Notes under the pieces: model-generated
What the model was told of the DNA's origin: nothing
The model's database searches: none
What the model saw: only the letters and a program-made list of their open reading frames with translations
Source: Roseimaritima ulvae
GTDB taxonomy: Bacteria; Planctomycetota; Planctomycetia; Pirellulales; Pirellulaceae
DNA: 64,000 nt
NCBI RefSeq assembly: GCF_008065135.1
Contig: NZ_CP042914.1
Coordinates: forward strand, 7,669,404 to 7,733,403
Direction: 5' to 3'
Translations under genes and position numbers: made by a program
Part shown: one piece after another, positions 48,376-57,184 of the stretch
Numbering within the stretch: position 1 is the stretch's first letter
Layout of the letters: each line of letters begins with the position of its first letter

Positions 48376-49329
48376 ATGTCCCCTCTGCGTTTGCTGCCTG
48401 CCCTCGGACTATCCTCCGTCCTGCTGCTCGGCATGGGCGTCGCGTTTGCCCAAGATCCCGCGGATCCGTGGCAGCAGAAGAAGGCGAAACTTTTCAAACC
48501 GCTGTCCGACGCCGTTCAGGCCGCGATCGAAACCGCCGTCCCGCCTCGCAGCAGCGTCAAAGCCAAACAGCCACGACGCGTCCTGGTGTTCTATCGCTGC
48601 GAAGGCTTCGTCCACCGCTCCATCCCTCACGCCAACTTGGCCGTGCAGATGATGGGCCGCAAGACCGACGCCTTTACCGCCGACCTGGCCGACACCTACG
48701 ACGTCTTTACTCCCGAAAACCTGCAGCAATACGACTGCATTCTGCTGAACAACACGACGCACATGCAGTTCCCAAAGGCGGAGCAGGAAGCCGCCTTCCT
48801 GGACTTCATCGCTCAGGGCAAAGGCTTGGCGGGATTCCACGCCGCCAGCGACAACTTCGGCAAGCACCCCAAATGTCGAGCCATGGTGGGAGGCCAGTTT
48901 GCCGGACACCCCTGGGGCGCCGGCGGCACCTGGGCATTCAAACTGGACGATCCGCAGCATGTCCTCAATCAAGCTTTTGACGGAAAAGGATTTTGGCACA
49001 GCGACGAAATCTACCAATACAACCCCGACACCTATGAAGGCCCTCAAGTCCTGCGGCTGCTGGTCAGCCTGGACATGGCCAAACAGGAAGTCGCCAAGCG
49101 GATCAACGACGGGCCTCGCGAAGTCCCCGTGTCTTGGATCCGCACGGCCGGCAAAGGCCGCGTGTTCTACACCAACTTTGGCCACCGCGAAGACACCTTC
49201 GAAAACCCCGTGATCCTGCAGCACATGCTCGATGGCATCCAGTACGCGCTCGGCGACCTGGAAGCCGACGCCACGCCCACGGCCGACGCGCCCACCAAGC
49301 AACCCGCGGCGGCGCCGGAAAAGCCCTAG
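48376..49329 (+). CDS. Secreted ThuA-domain protein
   Basis: 317 residues. Signal peptide MSPLRLLPALGLSSVLLLGMGVAFA with cleavage near AFAQ. The ThuA/trehalose-utilisation-like fold (about 65-285) includes RVLVFYRCEGFVHRSIPHAN, YDCILLNNTTHMQFPKAEQEAAFLDFI, GLAGFHAASD and YTNFGHREDTFENP; the conserved His/Asp/Glu pattern of the glutamine-amidotransferase-like fold is present. The family in planctomycetes is exported and often sits with sulfatases or sugar genes; here it is alone. A short Pro/Ala tail ends the protein. Substrate not known. Confidence 0.92.
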   Translation: MSPLRLLPALGLSSVLLLGMGVAFAQDPADPWQQKKAKLFKPLSDAVQAAIETAVPPRSSVKAKQPRRVLVFYRCEGFVHRSIPHANLAVQMMGRKTDAFTADLADTYDVFTPENLQQYDCILLNNTTHMQFPKAEQEAAFLDFIAQGKGLAGFHAASDNFGKHPKCRAMVGGQFAGHPWGAGGTWAFKLDDPQHVLNQAFDGKGFWHSDEIYQYNPDTYEGPQVLRLLVSLDMAKQEVAKRINDGPREVPVSWIRTAGKGRVFYTNFGHREDTFENPVILQHMLDGIQYALGDLEADATPTADAPTKQPAAAPEKP

Positions 49330-49337
49330 GCGCCGCG

Positions 49338-49580
49338 TAGCCGAACTCGCCAGAGTTTGGATTTTTGCGGGCCGCCCACCGTCTGGCGACGTGAATTGCA
49401 TTACTGCAGCATTGGACATTGGAGCCTCATTCTTCACCCTCCTTTTCAAGGAGGGTCGAGCCTTAGCGAGGGGAGGTTTTTCTGGAGTTTGCAGCGGCGC
49501 GGTCGCCCTCTCCTCGCTGACGCTCGACTCTCCCAGAGGGAGAGTGAAGGACTCCCACCGTCTGGCGACGGTAGCTACGG
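49338..49580. repeat. CGCCAGA-type repeats and the about 150-bp repeat, copy B
   Basis: GTAGCCGAACTCGCCAGAGTT at about 49339 (quoted in part) and an inverted arm CCACCGTCTGGCGACGTG near 49378 run straight into copy B of the long repeat (49388-49547: GACGTGAATTGCATTACTGC ... CACCCTCCTTTTCAAGGAGGG ... GACTCTCCCAGAGGGAG). A third arm, CGTCTGGCGACGGTAGCTAC, is at about 49558-49577. The 373-bp gap separates the ThuA gene from the secretion operon on the same strand; no gene is seen in it. Confidence 0.85.
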
Positions 49581-49702
49581 GCGGACGCGGGGTTTTTTGA
49601 AATTTTTACGGCTTGTCGGTATTTCAGAACCTAGGCTTTGCATACAGCCCTCCCGTAATGTGGGCCATATGACCCAACCATTGTCCTTCTGGAGTCCGAT
49701 CC

Positions 49703-50032
49703 ATGTCGAGTCGTAAACCACGCAAGGGATTCTCACTGCTTGAAATTATCGCTGCCGTGATCATTTTGGCAGTCGTAGCCGCAGCCACGGTCGCTACCGT
49801 GGCCCCCATGCGTCAGAAGGCGGACGACAAGATGTCGATTCAAGAGCTGGCAACGCTGAACAGTCTGGCGAACACGTACTTCATCGAGTACGGCACGTTC
49901 CCGACCAGCATCGGTTCGTTGCGGACTTCGGGCTACATCGCTTACACGACGCCCGAAGATAAAACCCGCTACAACCAGCTGAACAAGAAATACGCTTACG
50001 ATCGCGCCACCGGCACGTTCAGCAAGCGATAA
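49703..50032 (+). CDS. Type IV pilin/pseudopilin-type protein (major-pseudopilin-like)
   Basis: 109 residues. Prepilin signal MSSRKPRKGFSLLEIIAAVIILAV: basic leader, cleavage after Gly9, mature Phe1 and Glu5. The rest (MRQKADDKMSIQELATLNSLANTYFIEYGTFPTSIGSLRT...) has the length of GspG/ComGC-like pilins and contains no disulfide Cys. It starts the eight-gene operon that includes a secretin, so I read it as a pseudopilin of a type II secretion-like system. The next gene starts inside its stop (TAATG). Confidence 0.9.
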   Translation: MSSRKPRKGFSLLEIIAAVIILAVVAAATVATVAPMRQKADDKMSIQELATLNSLANTYFIEYGTFPTSIGSLRTSGYIAYTTPEDKTRYNQLNKKYAYDRATGTFSKR

Positions 50033-50481
50033 TGACCGGCCTGCCACGCCGCGGCGTCACGCTGCTCGAAGCCGTCCTGGCCGTCGTCATCCTGTCGGTC
50101 GCCATGCTGGCCACTTCCCTGGTCATCGGTCCGTCCTTTCAGGCATCGACGACGACGCGGATCTCGGCCTCCGACGCCGCCGGTCTGCTGCGACTGGCTC
50201 GCCAACACGCGATCGCCAAACAAGCCTTCGTGGATGTGGAACTAATCGGCAGCCGATCTCGACAACGGATCGTGGTGACGGTAGCCCCGAATTCTTTTGA
50301 TCCAGGCACCCAAAGCTCATGGCCGGTCGAACCCACCTCGCAGATCACAGGCGGGCCCGCAAAGATCCGGTTTGCGCCCACCGGCGACGCCGACATCAGC
50401 TTGCACTGGACGGTCTCCAGTGGCGACGCCCGCCGCGAGATCCGCGTCCAAACGGCCGGTGGGGTGATCCAGGCCTCCTAA
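50032..50481 (+). CDS. Pseudopilin, GspH-like
   Basis: 149 residues, start ATG at 50032 overlapping the TAA of the preceding gene. Leader MTGLPRRGVTLLEAVLAVVIL: cleavage after Gly8, then VTLLEAV with Glu at mature position 5. Body beta-rich with AAGLLRLARQHAIAKQAFVDVELIGSRSRQRI, as in GspH/FimT-type minor pseudopilins. The following gene is in the same operon but its start is not clear. Confidence 0.85.
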   Translation: MTGLPRRGVTLLEAVLAVVILSVAMLATSLVIGPSFQASTTTRISASDAAGLLRLARQHAIAKQAFVDVELIGSRSRQRIVVTVAPNSFDPGTQSSWPVEPTSQITGGPAKIRFAPTGDADISLHWTVSSGDARREIRVQTAGGVIQAS

Positions 50482-50543
50482 CGCGACGCCGCCCCGCCCT
50501 GCACAGCGAGACTTCCTCACCGCGCCGCCGGCACGCTCGAGGG

Positions 50544-50975
50544 TTGCGAACTGCCGCCACATTGCTCGAAGTCGCCGCCGCGACCGTGCTGACCAGCTTC
50601 CTGCTGATCCCCTCGCTGTCCCTGCTGGACCAGTCGCGGCGATTAAACGAACGCCACGAGCTGCGTGAACAAATGAGTTTCGAAGCCCAGCGGCTGCTGG
50701 ACCTGCGAACCGCGGACCTAGCCCATCGCTCTACGTTCCTGCGAGACCATCGTCGCCCCAACGGCTTGGTCTCCGGTGGCACCCTGGCCGCGCGAGGACT
50801 GCCCGCGGTGCGATACGAATCGACCACCATCGCCGACCCTCTCTACCCCGCAATGGGCAATGAAATGTTGATCCTGCGGGTCGAAGTCTGGCAGGACGAC
50901 GACGGTGACCGCCAAAGCGACCCCAACGAACCCTCGATTCAACTATTCACCAAACGCTCTCGCCCTAACAACTAA
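50544..50975 (+). CDS. Minor pseudopilin with an atypical start (possibly TTG)
   Basis: About 143 residues from a TTG at 50544 giving MRTA|ATLLEVAAATVLTSFLLIPS, where the cut would be after Ala4 and Glu falls at mature position 5. A longer open frame back to 50319 has no sensible leader and overlaps the previous gene in another frame, so I reject it; a CTG at 50500 is another option. The non-Gly -1 residue resembles class III prepilins. Downstream part includes LYPAMGNEMLILRVEVWQDDDGD. Start uncertain; the coding region itself is well supported. Confidence 0.7.
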   Translation: MRTAATLLEVAAATVLTSFLLIPSLSLLDQSRRLNERHELREQMSFEAQRLLDLRTADLAHRSTFLRDHRRPNGLVSGGTLAARGLPAVRYESTTIADPLYPAMGNEMLILRVEVWQDDDGDRQSDPNEPSIQLFTKRSRPNN

Positions 50976-50980
50976 CCACC

Positions 50981-51457
50981 ATGCATTCCCATTCCCGAAC
51001 CGGCTTCAGCTTGATCGAAGTCATCATCTGCGTGGGGTTGGTCGGCATCATGCTGATGCCGCTGGCGTCGATGATGAAAGCTTCCGCGCACGCTTGGCAG
51101 GATGCGGAAGCCGAAGGCGGCGCGGACGCCCGCCTGCGGTCTTCGGCGCGGTGGGCGCATGACACGCTGCTGCGCTGCGACGGGATTGTCGATACTGGCA
51201 AGCACTGGATCGAATTCCAGCGTTCGGGCGCGACTTGGCGAATGGAGATCATCGGCGGGCAACTGCGAATGCGAGCGGGTACGCAAGACATCTTGATCGC
51301 CGACCAAGTGACCGACCTCGAAGTCGCCGTCAGCCGGCACTCCGCCACCAACGTAATCCTGGCCGTCGATTTCCAGTTGATCGGCAACGCGGTGGGCGCC
51401 GCCGCGGCGCCGCAGGTCAACACAACCGTGACGCTCGACCCTCTCAAACAGCTCTAA
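50981..51457 (+). CDS. Minor pseudopilin, GspJ-like
   Basis: 158 residues. Leader MHSHSRTGFSLIEVIICVGLVGIMLMPLASMM with cleavage after Gly8 and Glu5 present. The remaining domain (ARLRSSARWAHDTLLRCDGIVDTGKHWIEFQRSGATWRMEIIGG...) matches the size and pattern of GspJ/PilW-type minor pseudopilins. It lies 5 bp after the previous gene and 6 bp before the next, all one operon. Confidence 0.85.
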   Translation: MHSHSRTGFSLIEVIICVGLVGIMLMPLASMMKASAHAWQDAEAEGGADARLRSSARWAHDTLLRCDGIVDTGKHWIEFQRSGATWRMEIIGGQLRMRAGTQDILIADQVTDLEVAVSRHSATNVILAVDFQLIGNAVGAAAAPQVNTTVTLDPLKQL

Positions 51458-51463
51458 TCCGTC

Positions 51464-51868
51464 ATGTCCCTCCTTACCCATTCCACAGACTTGCCGCGTA
51501 TCACTCGCCGACATCCAGGGGTGCGACGTCGCGGTGCAGCGCTGCTGGTATGCATGCTGGCGGCCGGCGTGATCGCGCTCTCGGCCACCGCCATCCTCCG
51601 CGCCCAACAACGCTCGGCGCTGCGGACCCGCGCGGTTCATCAATCGGCTGCCGACCAGCAACTTGCCGCCGCTTTGGCGCACTGTGCGATCGCGCGCCTG
51701 CGATCCAATCCGGCCTTTGTGGGCACGGTCACCGACACGGATTGTGGCGATCAGGCCTGCGCCCTGATCACTCCCGTCACGCCCCCTGAAGTGCTGATCA
51801 GCGTGTGGCTGCACCCCACCGCGGTCCAACCCGCCTACACGGTACAAATCGACCCGACCAAGCTGTAG
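51464..51868 (+). CDS. GspK/PilX-like minor component
   Basis: 134 residues. Basic N-terminus then RRRGAALLVCMLAAGVIALSATAILRAQQ: a type IV pilin-like hydrophobic helix without Glu5 (replaced by Val), as in GspK or PilX. The rest (HCAIARLRSNPAFVGTVTDTDCGDQACALITPV) is short compared with GspK and has two Cys that may pair. Fifth gene of the operon. Confidence 0.75.
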   Translation: MSLLTHSTDLPRITRRHPGVRRRGAALLVCMLAAGVIALSATAILRAQQRSALRTRAVHQSAADQQLAAALAHCAIARLRSNPAFVGTVTDTDCGDQACALITPVTPPEVLISVWLHPTAVQPAYTVQIDPTKL

Positions 51869-51970
51869 AGTCCGATCAGGCGGGGACGCGGGGGCCAAGC
51901 GTAGGCCTGTGGAAAAGCAAAAGCCGGCGTGCGTTGGTTTTGCGACCTAGATTTCCTCAGGAACCCCGCT

Positions 51971-53518
51971 ATGCCAACATCCAACGCTACGAATTATCAC
52001 CCCACCTGCTCCGCCACCGAATCCGCCGCTGCGCCGCAGCAACGGGTGTTTGGTTTGCGGATCGCCGAGAACCTATTGCAACTGGCCGTGGCCACGCCCG
52101 ACAGTTCCGGGATCTTCGACCTGCAGATCGACGAGATCGCCGCCGAGTCGCCCGGCGGTTGGTTCAGTTCCGACGGCGCACAGGATTTGCAACAAGCCTT
52201 GGCGCTATTGGCCGCGCGGTGGGAGATGCGTCGCAAACCCTTGGCGGTTTCTTTGGATGGAAATTTCTGCGTGACGCGAATCGCCATGGGCCAACCCGAC
52301 CGCGTGGATGAAGACGTCCGCACGGTCAACAATCGCGTGCAGCGGTATCTGTCGCTGGGGCCGGGTGAAAAGATCGTCGGCCGCAGTCGCGAACAATTGG
52401 CTCCGGGCGTGGATTACGCCGTCACCGCGGTCGTCAACCGCGACCTGATTCAAGAAGTCTACGAAGCCCTCCGCGGCGCGAACTTAAACATCACCTGGGT
52501 GGAACCCTCGCTGGTTTCGATCGCGCGACTGCTGGGCCGTAGCGGTCGCGGCGATGAACCCCCGATTCTGATCGCGGATTGTTCGGGCGGACAATGGGAC
52601 ATCGGCATCGCCCACCAAGGACGCTTGTTATTGGACTACCGTCCGGCCGCGGCCCGTTCGGCAGATGGTTTGCGCGAAGCCCTGTTGGGACACGTCGAAC
52701 GCTTGCGACGATTTTGCGATCGGCACCGCGCCGTGGCCGCCGGCGACTTGACGGACCTGTTGCTGTGCGGTTCCGCAAGCTCGGTGCGCGAGGCGCTGCA
52801 GGCGTTTGCAAACCAATCCACGATCAACGCCAAAGTGATGGACGTACCTCCGGCGCCCGACCTGTATCACTTGGATACGGACGACATGCAGGTCGACCGC
52901 ACCGCGGCGGTCGCCGCCGTGCTGCCGCTGTTGGACCAAACCGAGCAGGCATCGATCCCCGACCTGCTGACCGGCGTGCGGCGTGAAAGCGAATTGTCGC
53001 GAACCAGCCAATGCCTGCGTCTGCTCGCCCCCCTGGTCCTGGCCGCCGCGATCCTGCTACCGCTGTGGACGCTGACGTCCCGGGAACGCGAGCGGTTGGA
53101 AACCATAGACAGCATGACCTACGACATCGAAGACCAACTGACCGAAGCCCAAACGCGACTCCGATCGCTGGTCGCCCAACGGACCCTGGTCAACCATCTG
53201 CAACAGATCGAAGCCACCACCGGCGAACGCGACTGGGATGAATTGTTTATGCAGGTCGCCAGATGCCTGCCGCCCGAAGCCAAACTCAACGAACTGCGTT
53301 GGCAATCCTCTGATGAGCTTGTGCTCGACGGCACCCTGCATGACGAAACCATGATCTTCGACATTATCGGATATCTCCGCAGACTTCCCGATATCCGCGA
53401 AGTCGCATTGCAAGGCACCAGCAGTAGCGGCGGCCCCGGCCAAACCCGCTTCGAAATCCGCCTCAGCACCCGTCCGACAAGACCGTCACAACCCGCCGAC
53501 GAGAACCCCTATGCTTAA
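51971..53518 (+). CDS. PilM-PilN fusion (actin-like inner-membrane assembly protein)
   Basis: 515 residues from the ATG at 51971 (MPTSNATNYHPTCSATE). Residues about 25-340 are a PilM/GspL-type actin-like domain (GLRIAENLLQLAVATPDSSGIF; VSLDGNFCVTRIAMGQPDRVDEDVRTVNNRVQRYL; ILIADCSGGQWDIGIAHQG). A membrane helix at about 362-382 (CLRLLAPLVLAAAILLPLWTL) leads into a periplasmic PilN-like coiled coil and ferredoxin-like region (TEAQTRLRSLVAQRTLVNHLQQIEATTGERDWDELF). This is the platform-assembly scaffold, normally two proteins. The downstream gene starts inside its stop codon region (overlap 8 nt). Confidence 0.85.
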   Translation: MPTSNATNYHPTCSATESAAAPQQRVFGLRIAENLLQLAVATPDSSGIFDLQIDEIAAESPGGWFSSDGAQDLQQALALLAARWEMRRKPLAVSLDGNFCVTRIAMGQPDRVDEDVRTVNNRVQRYLSLGPGEKIVGRSREQLAPGVDYAVTAVVNRDLIQEVYEALRGANLNITWVEPSLVSIARLLGRSGRGDEPPILIADCSGGQWDIGIAHQGRLLLDYRPAAARSADGLREALLGHVERLRRFCDRHRAVAAGDLTDLLLCGSASSVREALQAFANQSTINAKVMDVPPAPDLYHLDTDDMQVDRTAAVAAVLPLLDQTEQASIPDLLTGVRRESELSRTSQCLRLLAPLVLAAAILLPLWTLTSRERERLETIDSMTYDIEDQLTEAQTRLRSLVAQRTLVNHLQQIEATTGERDWDELFMQVARCLPPEAKLNELRWQSSDELVLDGTLHDETMIFDIIGYLRRLPDIREVALQGTSSSGGPGQTRFEIRLSTRPTRPSQPADENPYA

Positions 53519-54128
53519 CCAGTACTACCGCCGCATCTGGGGGATCGTTGCATTCGGATGCTTGTTGGCCACGGTTGTGTTGGGCGCCGGCAGTGTCGAT
53601 GAATACATTAGGCTTCGCAACGAAGTCAGCGATATGCAGCAACTGCAGATTCAGTGGGAAGCCACGCAAACCCGCGCTCGGACGCTGCGGCAAGCGGAAC
53701 AGCAAGTCGACAACCTACTGAACGAATTGCAACCAAGAAGCATGACCGAGGCACGGCTGCCCGGCCTTCGCGACGAGGTTGTGGAACTGGTGCGAGCATC
53801 CCGCTGCGGCCTGCGAAGCATCCAAATCACCCCGGCGACCACCCGGCCCTGGGGCGAGGAAAACGACGACGCGCGAGCGGCGGGAATGCGGCGAGACGCC
53901 CTGCCCTCCGCTTTCGAATTACATACCTACACACTTGACCTGCGGGTCGACGGTCCCTTGGACTCGATCCGCCAACTGATGCGTGACCTGACGGCACTGC
54001 GGTTGTTGATGACCACCGAAGTGCTAAGCCTGTCACAGATCGATGAAGGAGACGGTATCAGCTTATCGCTGCGGGCAAGCCTATACGGATTGATGGCAGC
54101 CCCTGCCGAACAGCTCGACAATATTTAA
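53511..54128 (+). CDS. PilO/GspM-like protein
   Basis: 205 residues, ATG at 53511 overlapping the end of the fusion gene by 8 nt. One N-terminal membrane helix (GIVAFGCLLATVVLGAGSV) then coiled coil (RLRNEVSDMQQLQIQWEATQTRARTLRQAEQQVDNLL) and a ferredoxin-like domain in the periplasm (DGPLDSIRQLMRDLTALRLLMTTEVLSLSQIDEGDGISLSLRASLYG). This is the PilO/GspM pattern that pairs with PilN. Seventh gene of the operon. Confidence 0.82.
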   Translation: MLNQYYRRIWGIVAFGCLLATVVLGAGSVDEYIRLRNEVSDMQQLQIQWEATQTRARTLRQAEQQVDNLLNELQPRSMTEARLPGLRDEVVELVRASRCGLRSIQITPATTRPWGEENDDARAAGMRRDALPSAFELHTYTLDLRVDGPLDSIRQLMRDLTALRLLMTTEVLSLSQIDEGDGISLSLRASLYGLMAAPAEQLDNI

Positions 54129-54165
54129 TCTCCGAACTGCACTCTATTCCCCGCACTGGATCGCC

Positions 54166-56214
54166 ATGGATGGCGTATGGCCCACACAACTGATCGCTCA
54201 GCGCCCCGGCGGACGCTGTCGTCTCCCCACGGAGCGACGTATTCCGACCGGGCCGATGTACCGGTGCGTCAGCACGGCGATCGCTCTGCTGTGGCTGTGC
54301 CTGGCCAGCGGTGGTCTGGTCACCTGCAGGGCGCAAACGCTGTCCCCAGCCAACATCCCAGCCCCGGCCAACACCGCCAACGTAGACAAACACCAAGACG
54401 TGGACGTGGAGGCGATCCTGGCCACCCGCGGCAGCGTGACGTTCCGTCAAAGCCCGTTGGCCGAAGTCATCTTTTCGATCAGTGATGTGTGGCGTGTCAA
54501 CATCGTGGCCGGTCAGGAAGTGGACGGCCAGGTCTCGGGCAACTTTCGCAACGTTCCACTGTCGGAAGTTCTAGACGCCGTGCTCTCGGCCAATCGCTAT
54601 GCGTATAAACAAGTCGGCAGCAGCTTGGTGATCATGTCGGTCGATCAAGTAGGGCAGGATGACGCCACGTTTATTTCCAAAGTCATCGCCTTGCCGAGCG
54701 GGCTGGGCGACTCCGATGAGATTATCGATGCGGCGCGGTTGCTGATCGGACCGCGAGGAGAAATTCGCCCGATCTCGCAAGCCGGCCACGTCCTGGTGCT
54801 CGGCCCCAGCGAACGAGTCATCCGGGTGCAGGAATTATTCAACGATCTGGCTCGAGGCCTGTCGTCAACGCCGCCCGATCTGCCGCCGCTGCTGCAGTCC
54901 GCCACCGATACGGACGCTGCGTCCCCGCTGGTGGAACGGGTTCCCGCCGTTCCTGTCGAAGCCACCACGCCGCGTTCGAGCGATCCGCTGCTGGCGTATT
55001 TCACGCCTCAGTTCACCGACGCCGAACAATTGATCGAAGCGCTCACCGGAGCCATGGATCCGTCGACCATCATCAGCTTGTTCGCCGAAGAAAATCGGAT
55101 CATCGTCCGCGGCGACGAGCGACAACTGCAACTGGCTTCGCAAATCGTCCGACAACTCGATCGGCCGCGGCCCCAGGTTCGCATCACCGCCTTGATCTAT
55201 GACGTCGGCCTGGATGAGATCGCCAACCTGGGCATCGATTGGTCGCATGGCAAAAGCGACGGTAGTCTGACCAGCACGGTCGGCACCGGGCTGATGACGG
55301 CGGCCGCAGACGGCGGTGTGCTGGAAGGCACCAACATTGCCTTGAACCTGATCAAGGACAGCTGTGACATCGGCGTCGTACTGAATCTGTTGAACTCCTG
55401 CGAGGGCGCTAAACTGCTGGCCGACCCCACGGTCACGGTCGCCGACCGCAAAGACGCGTCGATGAAAATTGTGCAGAAGATTCCCGTCACCACCATCGGA
55501 CAACTTGGGGATTCGGCCGCCACGTTTTCTTCTGTCGAATTTGAAGAAGCCGGCATCATCTTGACCGTCGTGCCTCGCATCAGTCGCGACGGCACGGTAC
55601 AGCTGACGGTGCAAACCGAGTTTAGCGTGCTGACCGGCAACTTAAACGGGCAACCGATCATCGATACGCGTACCGCCAATACCAGTGTTCGCGTGGCCAA
55701 CGGTCAATCCTTCGTCCTGGGCGGACTGCGGCAGAAAAGCGTTACTGAAACGGTTCGCGGCGTGCCCTATCTGAAAGAGCTGAAACACTTTGGCAAATGG
55801 TTTCGCAGCCACGAAACCGATGTTGTGGAAAGCGAATTGATTGTGTTCATCAAACCCGAAATAGTGGGTCCCTATAACAATTCCACGCCCCGCGAAGACC
55901 AAGCGCTGTGTATCAGCAATCTGCAACTCGACCGCATCGCCGTGGCCGACACACGCTCTTTTGTGCCTTGCTGCTCGGACCCCTATTGCCCCAACCACCA
56001 TCCTCGGCCACGGGTCAACGGCGGCGGTTCGGCACAGCTGGCACTGATCGGCGGATTTGGGATCGAAACCTTGCCGAGCGGCGTGCCGATGGACGCGGAG
56101 GTATTGCCGCAACGTCAAGAACAACGCTTCGAACCCCAAGCCAGCGAACCTTTCTATCAAACCGCAAGCGACCCGCAAGTAAAAGACTGGGACGCCCCCG
56201 TGCGAGTCCGCTAA
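54166..56214 (+). CDS. Secretin (PilQ/GspD family)
   Basis: 682 residues from the ATG at 54166; an internal ATG at 54256 (MYRCVSTAIALLWLCLASGG) gives a better signal peptide and may be the true start. An STN-like domain (GSVTFRQSPLAEVIFSISDVWRVNIVAGQEVDGQVSGNFRN...) precedes N-type domains and the C-terminal secretin domain about 420-590 (ILNLLNSCEGAKLLADPTVTVADRKDASMKIVQKIPVTTI... ISRDGTVQLTVQTEFSVLTGNLNGQPIIDTRTANTSVRVANGQSFVLGGL...). It makes the outer-membrane gate of the system. A 90-residue Pro/Asn-rich tail follows. The ATPase and platform genes of a complete system are not in the window. Confidence 0.93.
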   Translation: MDGVWPTQLIAQRPGGRCRLPTERRIPTGPMYRCVSTAIALLWLCLASGGLVTCRAQTLSPANIPAPANTANVDKHQDVDVEAILATRGSVTFRQSPLAEVIFSISDVWRVNIVAGQEVDGQVSGNFRNVPLSEVLDAVLSANRYAYKQVGSSLVIMSVDQVGQDDATFISKVIALPSGLGDSDEIIDAARLLIGPRGEIRPISQAGHVLVLGPSERVIRVQELFNDLARGLSSTPPDLPPLLQSATDTDAASPLVERVPAVPVEATTPRSSDPLLAYFTPQFTDAEQLIEALTGAMDPSTIISLFAEENRIIVRGDERQLQLASQIVRQLDRPRPQVRITALIYDVGLDEIANLGIDWSHGKSDGSLTSTVGTGLMTAAADGGVLEGTNIALNLIKDSCDIGVVLNLLNSCEGAKLLADPTVTVADRKDASMKIVQKIPVTTIGQLGDSAATFSSVEFEEAGIILTVVPRISRDGTVQLTVQTEFSVLTGNLNGQPIIDTRTANTSVRVANGQSFVLGGLRQKSVTETVRGVPYLKELKHFGKWFRSHETDVVESELIVFIKPEIVGPYNNSTPREDQALCISNLQLDRIAVADTRSFVPCCSDPYCPNHHPRPRVNGGGSAQLALIGGFGIETLPSGVPMDAEVLPQRQEQRFEPQASEPFYQTASDPQVKDWDAPVRVR

Positions 56215-56230
56215 GCAGCACGGGTCCAAA

Positions 56231-56281
56231 GTAGCATGGGTCCCCGGCCCGTGTAAAAGTAGCATGGGCCCCCAACCCGTG
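56231..56281. repeat. Two 23-bp hairpin repeats after the secretin
   Basis: Copies at 56231-56253 (GTAGCATGGGTCCCCGGCCC) and 56259-56281 (GTAGCATGGGCCCCCAACCC); the first begins 16 nt after the secretin stop. The second has lost the inner pairs but keeps the outer CATGGG/CCCGTG stem. A further copy, split by the mobile element, starts at 56321. Confidence 0.88.
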
Positions 56282-56335
56282 TACACAAAACACAAAACCA
56301 GCAAGGTCCCTCTCCCCGCACACGGGCCAGGGGCC

Positions 56336-56470
56336 CAGGGCTGTAAGGGTAAGAAACACAATGAAAACGGCCTTTTCTCGTAAAACACAACCATGCATCT
56401 GAGAATTTGATTTTTGACTTTCCTGCAAAAGCCGGGAAAAGCGACGTTTGACGACACCCTTACAGCCCTG
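56336..56470. mobile_element. 135-bp MITE-like element, copy 2
   Basis: Same orientation and, by eye, same 135 bases as the copy at 13763, with 15-bp terminal inverted repeats CAGGGCTGTAAGGGT / ACCCTTACAGCCCTG. Flanking 11-bp duplication GGCCAGGGGCC at 56325-56335 and 56471-56481. The host is a complete hairpin repeat (CACGGGCC...CATGCTAC), which the insertion splits at its centre. Confidence 0.93.
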
Positions 56471-56494
56471 GGCCAGGGGCCCATGCTACGGAGG

Positions 56495-56941
56495 CTAATC
56501 AAACAGCGAGGCGTTCCAGGTCAGATTGCCTTGGCGCAACCGCACCAGCGGTGGCTCGATGGCCAGCACTTCCACGCCTTGTGCGGCGTCGCCGACGGCT
56601 AGGGTGCGAGTCCGATCGCTAACTTTCAGCAGCACCCGCGGCTGATCGACTTCGACAAATCCCAGCACGCGCACCTGACTGACCTCCGCAGCCGGCACAA
56701 CGGGCTGCACCCGATCATGCGGAAACAAAAACGGGTTCTCACGTTCGGGAAAAGGCAGCGACAGAGGCTGCTCGGCAAACGGTTCCAACAAACCTGCCTC
56801 GTCCTCCATTACTTGACGCAGCGGCGGCGACGAGGGCGCACCGATCAGCGGCACGCTGCCGGTCGTTGAATCGCCACAGCCTGCCGAAATCAGGCTCAAC
56901 ATTACGGCTACAGTCAACAGTTGGGCGGGTTTCTGGTGCAT
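56495..56941 (-). CDS. Small lipoprotein, possibly PilP/GspC-like
   Basis: 148 residues from the ATG at 56939-56941 (MHQKPAQLLTVAVMLSLISAGC), giving a lipobox ISAGC. A longer frame on this strand reaches 58303 but is the antisense of the gene at 57185 and is rejected. The C-terminal half (VRVLGFVEVDQPRVLLKVSDRTRTLAVGDAAQGVEVLAIEPPLVRLRQGNLTWN) looks like a PilP/GspC homology-type beta domain that in pilus systems contacts the secretin. It is convergent with the secretin operon, so its membership in the system is an inference only. Confidence 0.65.
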   Translation of the reverse strand: MHQKPAQLLTVAVMLSLISAGCGDSTTGSVPLIGAPSSPPLRQVMEDEAGLLEPFAEQPLSLPFPERENPFLFPHDRVQPVVPAAEVSQVRVLGFVEVDQPRVLLKVSDRTRTLAVGDAAQGVEVLAIEPPLVRLRQGNLTWNASLFD

Positions 56942-57184
56942 GGTTGGAGAACGTAGGAGACGTCTAAATTGGAGACAGCGGCAGAACGCATTTTTCGTTA
57001 AGCGGTGACGGTCAAATCTAGGTTTCTCTACCCGTTGCACCCGCTGCGGCCCTGTCTTGCCACCTCGTCCGGCCCCCGCCAAAAAAACTTCCCGCCGGTT
57101 GTAGCGGTCGTGCGAACGATGCGCTGGCGACTGTGCTAAACTGGAGCCCCCATCGCCCCCTCTCTTTTTCTTCAAAGGACTCCC

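Noticed and set aside
50319-50543. Upstream extension of the minor pseudopilin frame
   Set aside because: It overlaps the previous pseudopilin in another frame and its translation is Arg-rich with no leader.
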